Below are positions 17,166 to 26,493 of a stretch of 26,795 nucleotides of DNA, one piece after another. Made by a program: the position numbers and the translations under genes. Position 1 is the stretch's first letter, and each line of letters opens with the position of its first letter. Source of the DNA: Stentor roeselii (taxonomy: Eukaryota; Ciliophora; Heterotrichea; Heterotrichida; Stentoridae). The stretch spans positions 1-26,795 of the forward strand of contig RSEH01000397.1 of the NCBI GenBank assembly GCA_006503475.1, given 5' to 3'. The notes below the pieces were generated by a model. The model was not told the DNA's origin, made no database searches, and saw only the letters and a program-made list of their open reading frames with translations.

Positions 17166-20100
17166 TTAAACTATTCTATAACTTGATGAAAAGTGTCGTT
17201 TAGAGCTGCCTTTAACGCTTCCCACCATATGAGATCCAGAGTGCTCAGGTTCTTTGATACTTCCTTTGAACCCTGGAATTATAAGCAGGAGAAACCTCCA
17301 AAGGAGAGGAATTGTTCCATAAGCAATACATATAAACCATTGTTCAACAGTTAGTCCATATCGATTGACATTCATTGCGCGGTATCCGAACTGAACAATA
17401 AGTATCTGAACAACAATAGTAATAAACCAAATTACTACAAACATCGGAGCTTTTGAAAGTCCTTCAAAAACCCAGACCTCGTCTTTGATCCTTCTGGAAT
17501 TAAACTCACTGAATAGCTGGAACCATATAAAAGTGTTGAAAATGTAGGTGAAATGTCTGCTGGGGCCCATATCATCCATTTTATCCTTATAGTCATATCC
17601 AGCTTCAAAGTCATAAAGTCTTCCAGAGCAAACATACCCTTCTTTATCAGGATTCTGACAAACTTTATCCTCATCATCTTCAAACTCCGGAAACATATTT
17701 TCTCCAGTAAACATGAATGCAAAGAGTAAAGCTATTTGAATGGAAGCATGTCCGAAGATATGCTTGAACATCAAGGGAGTCACAATAAACTCTGAAGGGT
17801 TCTGAGGCGGTCTGTTCAGCACTTCTTCTGTTGGCTTTTCTGTTGCCAAAGCTAGGGCTGCCAGTGAGTCCATTATCATGTTCACCCAAAGCATCTGCAC
17901 TGCTGTTAGACAAGACTGTTGAATTGTTATCGCACCGACTATGCTGCAAACTACGGCGACTACGTTGATTGTTAGTTGGAATTGGATGAAACGTTGAATG
18001 TTGTCGTATATGCCTCTACCCCACACTGCTGCTTTTATGATTGAACCGAAGTTGTCGTCTATTAGGATGATATCAGCGGCTTGTCTCGCATATTCAGTCC
18101 CCGCGATTCCCATGGCAAACCCGACATTAGCCTTTCTAAGTGCGGGAGCATCATTAGTTCCATCTCCAGTCACTGCCACAACATGGCCCATCTGCTTCAA
18201 GCCAGTGACTGCTGTGTATTTATGTTCAGGAGCACAACGAGCAATGACATCAATTTTTTTAATGACTTCTTTGAATTCTTCGAAATTTACAATAACGTCG
18301 TTTCTGCAGTCTTTTCCTTTGCGGGGACAGTTGCATTCATTTACTTTAATGTCTGAAACCTGGATGTTGTCCTTTTCTTTCAAGCGAGGGTCTTTGAGGG
18401 GCTGTTTGTCTTCACATTTCTCACACATCACTCCACCCACTAGGAAGTTGAATAGGGAACCGTCGATTACTGCCTCGGAGTCGTTGGTTATTCCTACTTC
18501 TCGAGCGATTGCCTCAGCTGTTACTGGGTTGTCACCAGTGACCATTCTCACTTTAATTCCAGCTTTCTTAGACTTTTCAACTGCTTCACGAACTCCATCT
18601 CTAGGTGGATCCTGAATTCCAAAAAGTGCTAAAATTGTTAATTTTTGTGATTCAAGTATAGGATGGTTATTATTGTCCACACTATTAATCAGTTCATGGT
18701 CATCAAAGTCACGATAAGCAATAGACAAAGTCCTCAGTCCAAGTCTTGCCATTTCCGACTGAGTATTTAAGAATTTTTCTTTGTTGGCTGTGGTGAAAGG
18801 ATGCTCTTTCATTTCAAGGTCGAGTTGCTCAACACAGAATTTTTCAATGAAATCAGGAGCTCCAATTACATATACTCTGTATGACTCGCCATTTTTAATT
18901 ATGATGCTTGATTTCTTTCTTTCAGAGCTGAATGGGTTTATTTTCACTATTTTACTGCCTGCTGCTCTGAGAGTTAGGTATTCGTCTGGGTCGCTGCATA
19001 AGGCTCTGATCATTTTAATGATTGCAAGTTCGGTCTGTGCACCGACATCCACAATATCTCCATTATCCTTTCTCTCAACCCTTGCAGAAGTACACAAACT
19101 AACTCCTTCCTTCAACACCTGAAAATACTGATTAGCCCTTTGAAACAAACTTTTAAAATTATCATCATCATACAAATGAATTTCATTTTTTGAAGTAAAA
19201 GCCGCAAATCTTTTCAATTCCATTTTATTCTTGGTCAAAGTTCCAGTTTTATCCGAGCAGATCATATCGGCTCCTCCCATAGTTTCACAAGCAGCAAGAG
19301 TTTTAACAAGATTATTATCTTTCTGCATCTGTTTGACAGAATAAGCGAGACAAATAGTGACCGCGCAAGGAAGTCCTTCAGGAATAGCTACTGCAACAAC
19401 AGTAAAGGACAATAAAAAGTAACTAATCAACTCATTGACGCTTGAATTTCCATCCCAGTCATAAGTCTTCATCCCCAGTCTAATGAAAAATCTGAGGAAA
19501 AGGGCGATGAGGGCCAATAAACCAGCTCCTAATCCGATTAAAGAGACTTTTTCAGCAACGTCGTCGAGCTTTTCTTCGAGAGGAGTGTTTTCTCCTTCTT
19601 GCTCTGCGAGGTCTGAGATTCTTCCTTCTTTTGAAAATTTTCCTACTGCGATCGCGATTATGTAACCTGTACCTTGTGCTACTGATGTACCTGATATCAC
19701 AATTGGAGATGAAATTATGTGCTTGTCTTCTTTTAGTAAGGTGTTCTTTTTCATCATTTTTTTGTAGGATTTTAAGGATTTTGTGCAGGTTTTTAAATCG
19801 TCTTTGTGCATCAGGTCGTTTTCGCCGGTTAAGGCTGATTCATTGGTTAGAAGAGAATTTGAATTCAGTACAATCCCATCAGCAGGTATAATAGCTCCAG
19901 TATCCAAAAAAACTTTATCCCCAACTAAAACCTCTTCAGGATGTACTAAAATTTGTTTCCCACTTCTCACAATACTAATCTGGGCCCGATTTTTATGAAT
20001 TTCCTGAAGTTCCTTAAACTTCTTCTGTTTGGAATATCCGACAGATCCCGATACCAAAACAATGATACTAACAACAAGTAAAATAGCGAAGCCTTCAACC

Positions 20101-20588
20101 CATCCATACTCAGGATGATCTCCAACAGCTCCGACCACAAGACTAACAACTCCCAAGATCTGCAAAACAACATTGATCTTATCTTTCATAGTCTCCCAAC
20201 AAATGGCCCAAAAAGATTCAATTTCCGGTTCCGGTTTTTTATTAGAGCCGAAATGATTGGCTCGAGCTTCGAAGTCGTCCTTGTTCGAAAGTCCATTCTC
20301 GAAGGAAGTCTTGAGCAGGGACTCATAAGTTTCAAGTCCTTCCTTGTTCAGAGCCTCGACCTCTTCACTGAAGGTCCTGTTCAAGTACTGCTCGACTAGA
20401 GTGACTAGTTGGTCTGGAGACATTCTGAAATCTGAATCGCTGTTTGGGGCGATTAGGGTGTTCGACGATTCTTGCTTACTCATATTTATAGCCATGAAAA
20501 TTAGTGATTTAACAAATATGCTGGAAAGTTTAAGGGTTTTCAATTTGGAAGTTTTTGGAACTTCTTGTGGGTTTTTAGGACTTGTCAT
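17166..20588 (-). CDS. PMCA-type (P2B) calcium-transporting ATPase
   Basis: The longest frame has 1,140 residues (stop TAA). Family motifs occur in order: A-domain LTGEN (E256), M4 PEGLP (403-407), phosphorylation site DKTGT (D446), DPPRDGV, MVTGDNP, TGDGTNDAPAL, then PMCA-specific VGFAMGIAGTEYARQAADII, FIQFQLTINVVAV and MLWVNMIMDSLAALALATE. It exports Ca2+ across the plasma membrane or cortical alveolar membrane at the cost of ATP. The first 31 codons are G-poor and C-rich like the leaders of neighbouring genes, so translation may really begin at ATG 20495 or 20483 (MAINMSKQ or MSKQ). Oddities are Asn in place of the usual Ser in TGES, a cysteine-bearing insertion in the P domain (CEKC...CNCPRKGKDC), and a cytosolic tail of only about 40 residues, without the long calmodulin-binding region of animal PMCAs. 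SERCA is excluded by the VGFAMGIAGT and FIQFQLTINVV segments. Confidence 0.96.
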   Translation of the reverse strand: MTSPKNPQEVPKTSKLKTLKLSSIFVKSLIFMAINMSKQESSNTLIAPNSDSDFRMSPDQLVTLVEQYLNRTFSEEVEALNKEGLETYESLLKTSFENGLSNKDDFEARANHFGSNKKPEPEIESFWAICWETMKDKINVVLQILGVVSLVVGAVGDHPEYGWVEGFAILLVVSIIVLVSGSVGYSKQKKFKELQEIHKNRAQISIVRSGKQILVHPEEVLVGDKVFLDTGAIIPADGIVLNSNSLLTNESALTGENDLMHKDDLKTCTKSLKSYKKMMKKNTLLKEDKHIISSPIVISGTSVAQGTGYIIAIAVGKFSKEGRISDLAEQEGENTPLEEKLDDVAEKVSLIGLGAGLLALIALFLRFFIRLGMKTYDWDGNSSVNELISYFLLSFTVVAVAIPEGLPCAVTICLAYSVKQMQKDNNLVKTLAACETMGGADMICSDKTGTLTKNKMELKRFAAFTSKNEIHLYDDDNFKSLFQRANQYFQVLKEGVSLCTSARVERKDNGDIVDVGAQTELAIIKMIRALCSDPDEYLTLRAAGSKIVKINPFSSERKKSSIIIKNGESYRVYVIGAPDFIEKFCVEQLDLEMKEHPFTTANKEKFLNTQSEMARLGLRTLSIAYRDFDDHELINSVDNNNHPILESQKLTILALFGIQDPPRDGVREAVEKSKKAGIKVRMVTGDNPVTAEAIAREVGITNDSEAVIDGSLFNFLVGGVMCEKCEDKQPLKDPRLKEKDNIQVSDIKVNECNCPRKGKDCRNDVIVNFEEFKEVIKKIDVIARCAPEHKYTAVTGLKQMGHVVAVTGDGTNDAPALRKANVGFAMGIAGTEYARQAADIILIDDNFGSIIKAAVWGRGIYDNIQRFIQFQLTINVVAVVCSIVGAITIQQSCLTAVQMLWVNMIMDSLAALALATEKPTEEVLNRPPQNPSEFIVTPLMFKHIFGHASIQIALLFAFMFTGENMFPEFEDDEDKVCQNPDKEGYVCSGRLYDFEAGYDYKDKMDDMGPSRHFTYIFNTFIWFQLFSEFNSRRIKDEVWVFEGLSKAPMFVVIWFITIVVQILIVQFGYRAMNVNRYGLTVEQWFICIAYGTIPLLWRFLLLIIPGFKGSIKEPEHSGSHMVGSVKGSSKRHFSSSYRIV

Positions 20589-20986
20589 TTGGGTGGTTTG
20601 GGAACTTCAAAGGAAAAAATAAAGGTGGGTGTTAGGAGAAAAGTTCTGAAAATAGATGAGTTGGGTGTATCAAAAGAATGATTTTTCGGAGATTGTTCTG
20701 CCTTTAGATCTAGAATAAATTTTTACTGACGATTTTCCATTTACAATAGAATCAATATGGGAGATTAGTTGAAGTCTTTCTATGATCAACATGCTATTCA
20801 AATTAGAAAACCACTCACAACCCAGGCATTTCCAACAACCAGGGACACTTATTCCTGATTTCCAATTCCAAACCCACCATTCACTCGACTTGAAACTCTT
20901 TGAGTAATTAAACTTATTAAATTACTCTAAACATCAGAATTTCCGATGTTTAAGTCAGAATCGATTCATGATTCTTCATCTTAAGA
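20589..20986. promoter_or_regulatory. 398-bp divergent intergenic region (ATPase / ICT1-like)
   Basis: There is no gene, tRNA or repeat here. The region must hold both promoters. Its left part is G-rich on the plus strand and its right part (about 20800-20880) C-rich, so each gene has a C-rich, G-poor leader in its own sense. The minus strand carries TAACACCCAC at 20634-20625 and the plus strand AACCCACC at 20871-20878, similar motifs facing each gene. No TATA box can be singled out in such AT-rich DNA. Confidence 0.45.
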
Positions 20987-21487
20987 ATGATCAAAAAAAT
21001 GATTTCAATAAAAATGTTTCTAAGACTTTCTCGATTTTTCTCTGCGACAGTGACCCGAGACAAACTAATCATAAACTTTTCAAGATCTCAAGGGCCAGGA
21101 GGCCAGAACGTGAACAAAGTGAATTCCAAGGCTGACGTGCGATTTCATGTCGACTCAGCGGATTGGATCAGTCCAGAAGTCAGGGAAAGACTAAAGACTT
21201 CTTATGCTCACTTTATCAACAAAGAAGGAGAGTTGATCGTTCAATCTCAAAGTAAACTTTAGGCAGAGTTTAGAGAGCAAAAACTCAATGAAGAAGACGC
21301 TATTGAAAAAATCCAAAATATCATCAATAAGGCTTATGAATCGCCAAAAGTGAGAGAATTTAAAGAATATAAAGAATCAGATGAAAGTAAAAATAAACGC
21401 ATCTCAGTTAAAAGAGCTAAGGGTGAAAGGGAGTCGTTAAAGAAAGAAAAATTCAGCGATTTTGAAAGATCTAATAGATTGTTTTAA
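20987..21487 (+). CDS. MRPL58: Mitochondrial ICT1/MRPL58-like peptidyl-tRNA hydrolase (spliced)
   Basis: Removing the 15-nt intron at 21252-21266 joins 20987-21251 to 21267-21487, giving 161 residues and stop TAA. Family members hydrolyse peptidyl-tRNA on stalled mitochondrial ribosomes without needing a stop codon. The catalytic GGQ motif is in SQGPGGQNVNKVNSKADVRF, followed by the usual GELIVQSQ strand. Past the splice the chain reads KFREQKLNEEDAIEKIQNII, which lines up with the helix after the core domain in ICT1, and it ends in the lysine/arginine-rich tail that contacts the ribosome. The N-terminus (MIKKMISIKMFLRLSRFFSA) has basic and hydrophobic residues with no acid, as in a mitochondrial presequence. 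The absence of a codon-recognition domain excludes RF1/RF2. The nearest paralogue, C12orf65/MTRFR, is possible but less likely. Confidence 0.92.
21252..21266 (+). other. 15-nt spliceosomal intron
   Basis: The sequence is GTAAACTTTAGGCAG: GTAA start, A at position 10, CAG end, and an in-frame TAG inside. Removing it restores the frame exactly where ICT1-family proteins continue, which is independent support for the splice. Confidence 0.93.
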
Positions 21488-22068
21488 GAGTAAGAATTTT
21501 AGATATTTTCTAGGATTCACTGGAAGACTTTTTAGGATATGGATTTGGATGGATTTTGGTAGAGGTTTTAGGGATCTGTGAGAAATTGGTACAGATTTAT
21601 AGGGTTTTATGATGATGTTTTAGAAGCTATTGATAGAATGAGATATTAACTTCTTTATTTTAGCAGAGTAGTTTAGTTAAGAATTTTTTGGGTTAAAATT
21701 GAATATTTATACAGTTAAGTAATTTTTATTAATCAACTGTTTTCAGCATGCTACGATAAATATTATTTCAACTTTTGTAAGTAATTCTTTTAACTTTCTC
21801 AGCTATTAGGATTTTATTTCTTGGTGCATTTGCCTATTCTTAGTAGCATTTCATATTTCTTATTCAAAAGACATTCTCGTAATCATTTAACCTAAACTAA
21901 CCCAAGCAATATAATATAAAGTCTCTATATTTTTAAAACCAAATGATAAATTCTTACTGTTAAAATACAAAACTCCTTCTTACTTCCTAATTAACTCCTC
22001 ATCTCAAACAAACCCACTTCATCCTCTCTAAACCTCAAGACTCTCTAAGAAATCCTATTTAAATAAAT
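21488..22068. other. 581-bp intergenic region without recognisable gene
   Basis: No tRNA, open frame of note or repeat is seen. The left part (to about 21620), after the ICT1-like stop, is G/T-rich and C-poor on the plus strand. The right part (about 21890-22068), before TPGS2, is strikingly G-poor and C/A/T-rich, probably leader and promoter. It contains AACCCACTTC at 22011-22020. Confidence 0.4.
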
Positions 22069-22884
22069 ATGAACAAGCAAAGTGTGATCGAAATCTTCGA
22101 ACAAATATCCGACTCAGTGATAAGCTTCCTCGAAAACCACCCAGGCGTAGCCGAAGTTCAATTCAACGAAAGACACGGTGTACCAGAGAGCGCGATTCAA
22201 TCCTGGGAAGAGCAAAACCATCCTTTCGTCCTTCCAGATGACATGCGGAGTTTTTTGCTGATATCCGACGGTCTTCTACTGCAGTGGAAGATAAAAATGA
22301 ACCAACAAATCAAGCCCCTAGGGCAAATGCACTTTAATAGTTTGAAGGACATCAACCGCTTCGGACTGGGCAGCTATTCTTTGAGAAGACTTGGAGAAGA
22401 CCGCCTTGACAGTGGCAATGACGAAATCACTGTTTTTGACCTGGACAAGAAAGTGTTGAATGGAAGATTAGGACTTGTTTATATTGGAAGTTATCAAAAA
22501 CCACAGGTTTTCTTTCAGGATCTCTCTGGTGACTGGTTTTTTATTGCGAATTCTTTCACTGATTATTTTAGACTTATGGTCATGCATTTAGGACTACCTA
22601 ATTGGCATTATGCTTTCACTGAAGTTGGACTTGATACTACTTCTCAGCAATGGTTCAGGTTTTTGTCACCGGAAAGACTTGCTATTGATATGAAAAGTAG
22701 GAAAAAACAGGTTAAAAAAGCAAAGAGGCAGAAAAAAGAAACTAAGAAAAATAAAGCACTTATTCATGGATTGAAAAGAAGGAAAAATGCTACTGGGTTT
22801 TATTCTCAGATTCCTGATGAAAAGGGAAGTAAGAAGAAAAAGGTAAAGAAGAGTAAAAAAAGTAAACAAAATAATAAGAAGTAA
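22069..22884 (+). CDS. TPGS2: Tubulin polyglutamylase complex subunit 2 (TPGS2)
   Basis: The product has 271 residues and stop TAA. Two stretches match the TPGS2 pattern: residues about 23-82 (HPGVAEVQF, AIQSWEEQNHPFVLPDDM, SFLLISDGLLLQWKIKM, IKPLGQMHFNSL) and about 150-205 (QDLSGDWFFIANSFTDYFRL, MHLGLPNWHYAFT, QQWFRFLSP). These form an SMI1/KNR4-like domain. TPGS2 is a non-catalytic subunit of the complex that adds glutamate chains to tubulin tails in cilia and centrioles; the catalytic subunit is a TTLL1-type ligase, not in this window. The last 60 residues are almost all lysine with some N/S/R/Q, suiting contact with acidic microtubules or nuclear import. Human TPGS2 has an acidic insert in mid-domain that is much shorter here. 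The leader upstream is nearly G-free. Confidence 0.93.
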   Translation: MNKQSVIEIFEQISDSVISFLENHPGVAEVQFNERHGVPESAIQSWEEQNHPFVLPDDMRSFLLISDGLLLQWKIKMNQQIKPLGQMHFNSLKDINRFGLGSYSLRRLGEDRLDSGNDEITVFDLDKKVLNGRLGLVYIGSYQKPQVFFQDLSGDWFFIANSFTDYFRLMVMHLGLPNWHYAFTEVGLDTTSQQWFRFLSPERLAIDMKSRKKQVKKAKRQKKETKKNKALIHGLKRRKNATGFYSQIPDEKGSKKKKVKKSKKSKQNNKK

Positions 22885-23225
22885 GATTTAAGTGTTTTTT
22901 TAGATTTTTTAGAATTTTTGTGAGGAGGTTGAAGTTGAATATTTTCAGTTGATTTAATGAAGTAATAAAAGTTGGTTTATTTCGAGTTTGAAACTCTTGT
23001 AAAAAATTGATAAGATATTTATAAACATAATTACAAATATGTATTAATACTCAATAGTAAGATAATCATTTTATTACTTTTAATATTCCAGGTTGTTTGA
23101 GTTGTTTACTATAGTACTTGATGGAATAAGTCATAATTAAGATATGAAGATTATGAAGCGATCAATTATTAGGATATTTTTCATTAAAGGCAATCTATTT
23201 TGATAAAATAACTAATTATTTCTAT
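22885..23225. other. 341-bp convergent intergenic region, AT-rich
   Basis: It lies between the stops of TPGS2 (+) and the channel gene (-). It is very AT-rich, with runs such as TTTTTTTAGATTTTTTAG after the TPGS2 stop. No gene, RNA or repeat is seen; it probably holds the two 3' ends. Confidence 0.4.
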
Positions 23226-25973
23226 CTACCAATAATTCCTCTTGTAGTAGTTATAACTATTGTAGTTATGAGCTGGATGATTTGACAATGGATTGCTGTA
23301 ATACCCGTAATTATGGTGTGGAGGGATATTTTGGTATTGATAGATTTGAGGGTATTCGGGATATTGAGGATATCGAGGGTTTTGAGTATATTGAATATGA
23401 CTCACTTGAGCTGGTAAATAATTATTAACTTGAGCGATCCTTGGCTGATTAATTCCAACATTAGCAGGTCCAGGTTTATTATGACGATAATCAGAAGACA
23501 TATCTTCTTGACTGAGGTAAGTTCCGTCCATATTAGGATAAATTCCAGAAGAGTTGTTTTCCATTTTCTCCTCTCTAACCACTTTTTTTAAATTAGGTTC
23601 AACTTTCAAGTCAATGATTTCTTTAATATCAATATCTGGGTCTTGCTTTAATTTATTCTTTTGCCTTTTCGAGGCTTTATCTACTCTGTTAAGTCCAAGT
23701 GAAAGTTTCTTTTTTTCGATATCTTGAACATTTTCTCTTCCTTTCGCATAGTTTTTCATATTTTTAAATACATCAGATTCATCAAACATGAAAACATTTT
23801 TTATTTTTTCATATTGTTCCTGATTAACAACCTGTTTTTTAAGCATGAGTTCAGCGAATCGTTTATGTCCTTCACTTGATGTGATAGGGTTGAGTTTATC
23901 ATAATCTTCAACAAAGTTCAAAGCAACATCATCATATTTTTGACTGTCAAAATTCTTCCAGACATTCAAGTCAGTCTTTCCACAGAAGCTAATGAAAATT
24001 TCTAATGGCAAAACAGTATAAATAATCATCATAAGCATCCAAATGAAAGCCAAATTTGACTCTTCTGGGTTTAAGTAGTTCATGTAAACAAAGTTCATAA
24101 CTGAGTACAAAAGGACTGACCAAGGAATCACATTCATCATGGCCTTTGCCAAGTCACCTGAAAGCTTTTTCGGCCAACTGTGTCTTCGAAGAAGCAGATA
24201 TTTGAACATCCAGTACTCGAAAAACACTGCCACTGCTGAAAAAAAGAAACCGGCTGGAACTAAAGGAGCGTAACAGAAAGTCAGTAGAATAGTTTTACCG
24301 ATGTTTGCGTATCGTTGTGCCATGTCAGCAGGAGGACTTTCCATTAGTAGATTCGCATCATGTTGGCTGATATAAGCAGCTTTTTCAACTTTTTTCATAC
24401 GTAACTTGTAAATGCAGACCATTGGACTGTAGTAGTAGAGCAATGGACTGATAATTGCGTTTGATATTAAAATATAAGTTGCATCTGTTGCAAGACCTCC
24501 TGGAACGAACCAGTCTTCATACCAGTCATAGTTGACGATGAGAGCGATGACTGCTGTATTGAAAAACATCGCAAGCATCAACTTGATGGTCACTGAAATG
24601 TTATAAGCCGTCATTGAATGAGGTCTTTCATATGATGTTGAAATTCGTGTTGAACGTGACAAGACAAAGTTGATTATAATGATTATGATTGAAGGCCATA
24701 TTGAAAGTATTCTTATTGTTGAGCTATTGTCGCTACTACTGTTTCTCTCTTTCTCTCCTAAAATTTTCATACCGTAAACAATTCCAAATGTCACTGAAAC
24801 TGTTAAAAGAGTGAATATCGAAGTTTTCACAGTGTTTAAAATCCTATCTTTCGATGAAACTTCTAAATTTTCCCAAAAAATATCATTTGGCTCATTCGCT
24901 AGTCTTGCATAAATTTTTTTGTCTTTAAACTTTTCTAGTTTTATCTTAGGACGACAGCAAAACAAACTGCGCATTGTTGAATTCCAGAAGCGATAAGCCC
25001 ATTCTCGGCCGTATTTCAACTCAACAGCCCTGGCGTCTTCTTGTGTTTCGAAAGTGATGAAGGCCTGGCCAGTTAGTAGATCTCTTCCAATTCCTGCAGG
25101 AAGATCTTGTTCGAATTTCTTGATATCAGCAGAAATTATTTCCATTTCTTTTTTTAATTCTTCTTTTTGTAGTAGTTGTTTTTTGCAACACCCTGACGAA
25201 CTTGATTTGCCTTCTTTTTCAAACTCTTCAAGCATTTTGAGGTTTTCGCCTAGGTCTTCGAGCTTTCTGAGATTTTCTATGTATTCTTTTATTTTGTAGG
25301 CAAAGACTACCTTTACGACTTTAGAAGATTTACCGTCAAATCTGCCGAATTCTTCGAAGAATTCTTTGACGTCAGTTTCATTTACGTCGATACCTAGACC
25401 TGTGGCGTGTAAGGTGTAGTCTCGGGGTGTGAATGACATTAAGTTAAATTCCTGATCCTTGCTTTCAAACCACCTTCGAGAAATGTGATAAATGATTATG
25501 ACTAAAATCATAAAAGTAACATTTAAAGCGCATTGCCAAAGAGGAAATATATGGTCATTATAGCCATTATTTCCCAATGAAGCTTTAATAATCCAAGAAT
25601 CTTTGTTAGCATTCCAGTCATCTGCACGATCAGCATTAGAATTTCCAACTATGCAAGGAATTCCAACAACAAAAATTCCTAGCAACAAGATACCTCCGAT
25701 AATTTTAGAGTAAACAAAATACAGAGGAAACCCTGAGCCGAGATCTGAAAGTTCTAACATCGAACATGCTAATGAATACTTTTCTGCATGAACTGGAAAT
25801 CCACAGCATTTACACCTTTCAGACTGTCCATCTTTTAATGCTTTGGCAATCTGCTTGATATAATGAGCCTGCCGATGCTTTTGAGCCTCAATCATGTCAG
25901 CTTTTTTATAAGGATCGTAAATGTCTTCATCATGGGCGGGATCCTCGGATGTATCAGGTTTGTGTTCATCCAT
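23226..25973 (-). CDS. OSCA/TMEM63 (CSC1-like) mechanosensitive cation channel
   Basis: The product has 915 residues (ATG 25973, stop TAG). It shows a cytosolic N-terminus with a RCKCCGF cysteine cluster (54-59), TM segments near 83-109 and 143-165, then a long cytosolic RNA-recognition-like domain (about 185-355) split by a charged coiled insertion. ARLANEPNDIFWENLEVS follows at 356-373, the segment before the pore module in OSCA/TMEM63 proteins, and about seven more TM segments (379-660). SQHDANLLMESPPADMAQRY (537-556) is a conserved loop of ciliate members. Proteins of this family are calcium-permeable stretch- or osmolarity-gated channels. The tail (about 780-915) is low-complexity and rich in P, Q, Y and N (QYPEYPQ-like), ending NYYKRNYW. 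A TMC/anoctamin-type relative is the main alternative. The same tail is encoded by the truncated gene at 26494, so this is a tandem pair. Confidence 0.8.
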   Translation of the reverse strand: MDEHKPDTSEDPAHDEDIYDPYKKADMIEAQKHRQAHYIKQIAKALKDGQSERCKCCGFPVHAEKYSLACSMLELSDLGSGFPLYFVYSKIIGGILLLGIFVVGIPCIVGNSNADRADDWNANKDSWIIKASLGNNGYNDHIFPLWQCALNVTFMILVIIIYHISRRWFESKDQEFNLMSFTPRDYTLHATGLGIDVNETDVKEFFEEFGRFDGKSSKVVKVVFAYKIKEYIENLRKLEDLGENLKMLEEFEKEGKSSSSGCCKKQLLQKEELKKEMEIISADIKKFEQDLPAGIGRDLLTGQAFITFETQEDARAVELKYGREWAYRFWNSTMRSLFCCRPKIKLEKFKDKKIYARLANEPNDIFWENLEVSSKDRILNTVKTSIFTLLTVSVTFGIVYGMKILGEKERNSSSDNSSTIRILSIWPSIIIIIINFVLSRSTRISTSYERPHSMTAYNISVTIKLMLAMFFNTAVIALIVNYDWYEDWFVPGGLATDATYILISNAIISPLLYYYSPMVCIYKLRMKKVEKAAYISQHDANLLMESPPADMAQRYANIGKTILLTFCYAPLVPAGFFFSAVAVFFEYWMFKYLLLRRHSWPKKLSGDLAKAMMNVIPWSVLLYSVMNFVYMNYLNPEESNLAFIWMLMMIIYTVLPLEIFISFCGKTDLNVWKNFDSQKYDDVALNFVEDYDKLNPITSSEGHKRFAELMLKKQVVNQEQYEKIKNVFMFDESDVFKNMKNYAKGRENVQDIEKKKLSLGLNRVDKASKRQKNKLKQDPDIDIKEIIDLKVEPNLKKVVREEKMENNSSGIYPNMDGTYLSQEDMSSDYRHNKPGPANVGINQPRIAQVNNYLPAQVSHIQYTQNPRYPQYPEYPQIYQYQNIPPHHNYGYYSNPLSNHPAHNYNSYNYYKRNYW

Positions 25974-26493
25974 TTATTTATAGTTATAGCCAATCTAAAT
26001 ATATCCCATCTAACTACTTAAAGAGAAGCAAACTTTTATTCCTAGTATTGGGTCTTCAAAGTAAGAAATAATTCAATAGGAAAATATCTGCATCTAAAAA
26101 TTATTAGTAAAAATCTGGTATTCATCCAAAGAAAGCTTATCGTCGTAAACCTCGTGTCCTAAGAAAGTTTTAAGTATATGGGTTAAATTGTTAAGAAGTT
26201 GCTTGAGTATCAATGCATGCATCTGAGAGATTGTTCAAAACATGGATAACCTTGAGAACCTTTATTGATCAATTTCTGGGTATATTTGAGAATATTTTGG
26301 TTTTTGAGTAGTTAGTTATTAACTCTTATGCGGAATATGAGTTTTTATATATAAAACTTAAGATTTCACCATAATACATAAATTATATATTTTCTATACT
26401 CTTTGACTCCAGGCCAGTATACCATAACCGCCATGAAAGAAGAATATTCATTGTTATTTATGCTGTTAAACTAAAATTATTAACTATATTTAA
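25974..26493. other. 520-bp intergenic region between tandem channel genes
   Basis: The region is AT-rich with no open frame of note, tRNA or repeat. It must contain the promoter of the downstream channel gene and the 3' end of the upstream paralogue. CAATGCATGCATCTG at 26211-26225 holds a palindromic ATGCAT/TGCA core, probably by chance. Confidence 0.4.

Noticed and set aside
17998-18615. 205-codon open frame on the plus strand
   Set aside because: It lies wholly antisense to conserved ATPase motifs and has no recognisable protein; a shadow frame.
21889-21906. Telomere-like CCTAAACTAACCC
   Set aside because: It is a single imperfect copy in a C-rich leader, not a repeat array.
21488-22068. 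tRNA or other small RNA gene in the larger gaps
   Set aside because: No T-arm-like GGTTCGA element or cloverleaf was found by eye in any gap over 300 bp; a tRNAscan run would settle it.
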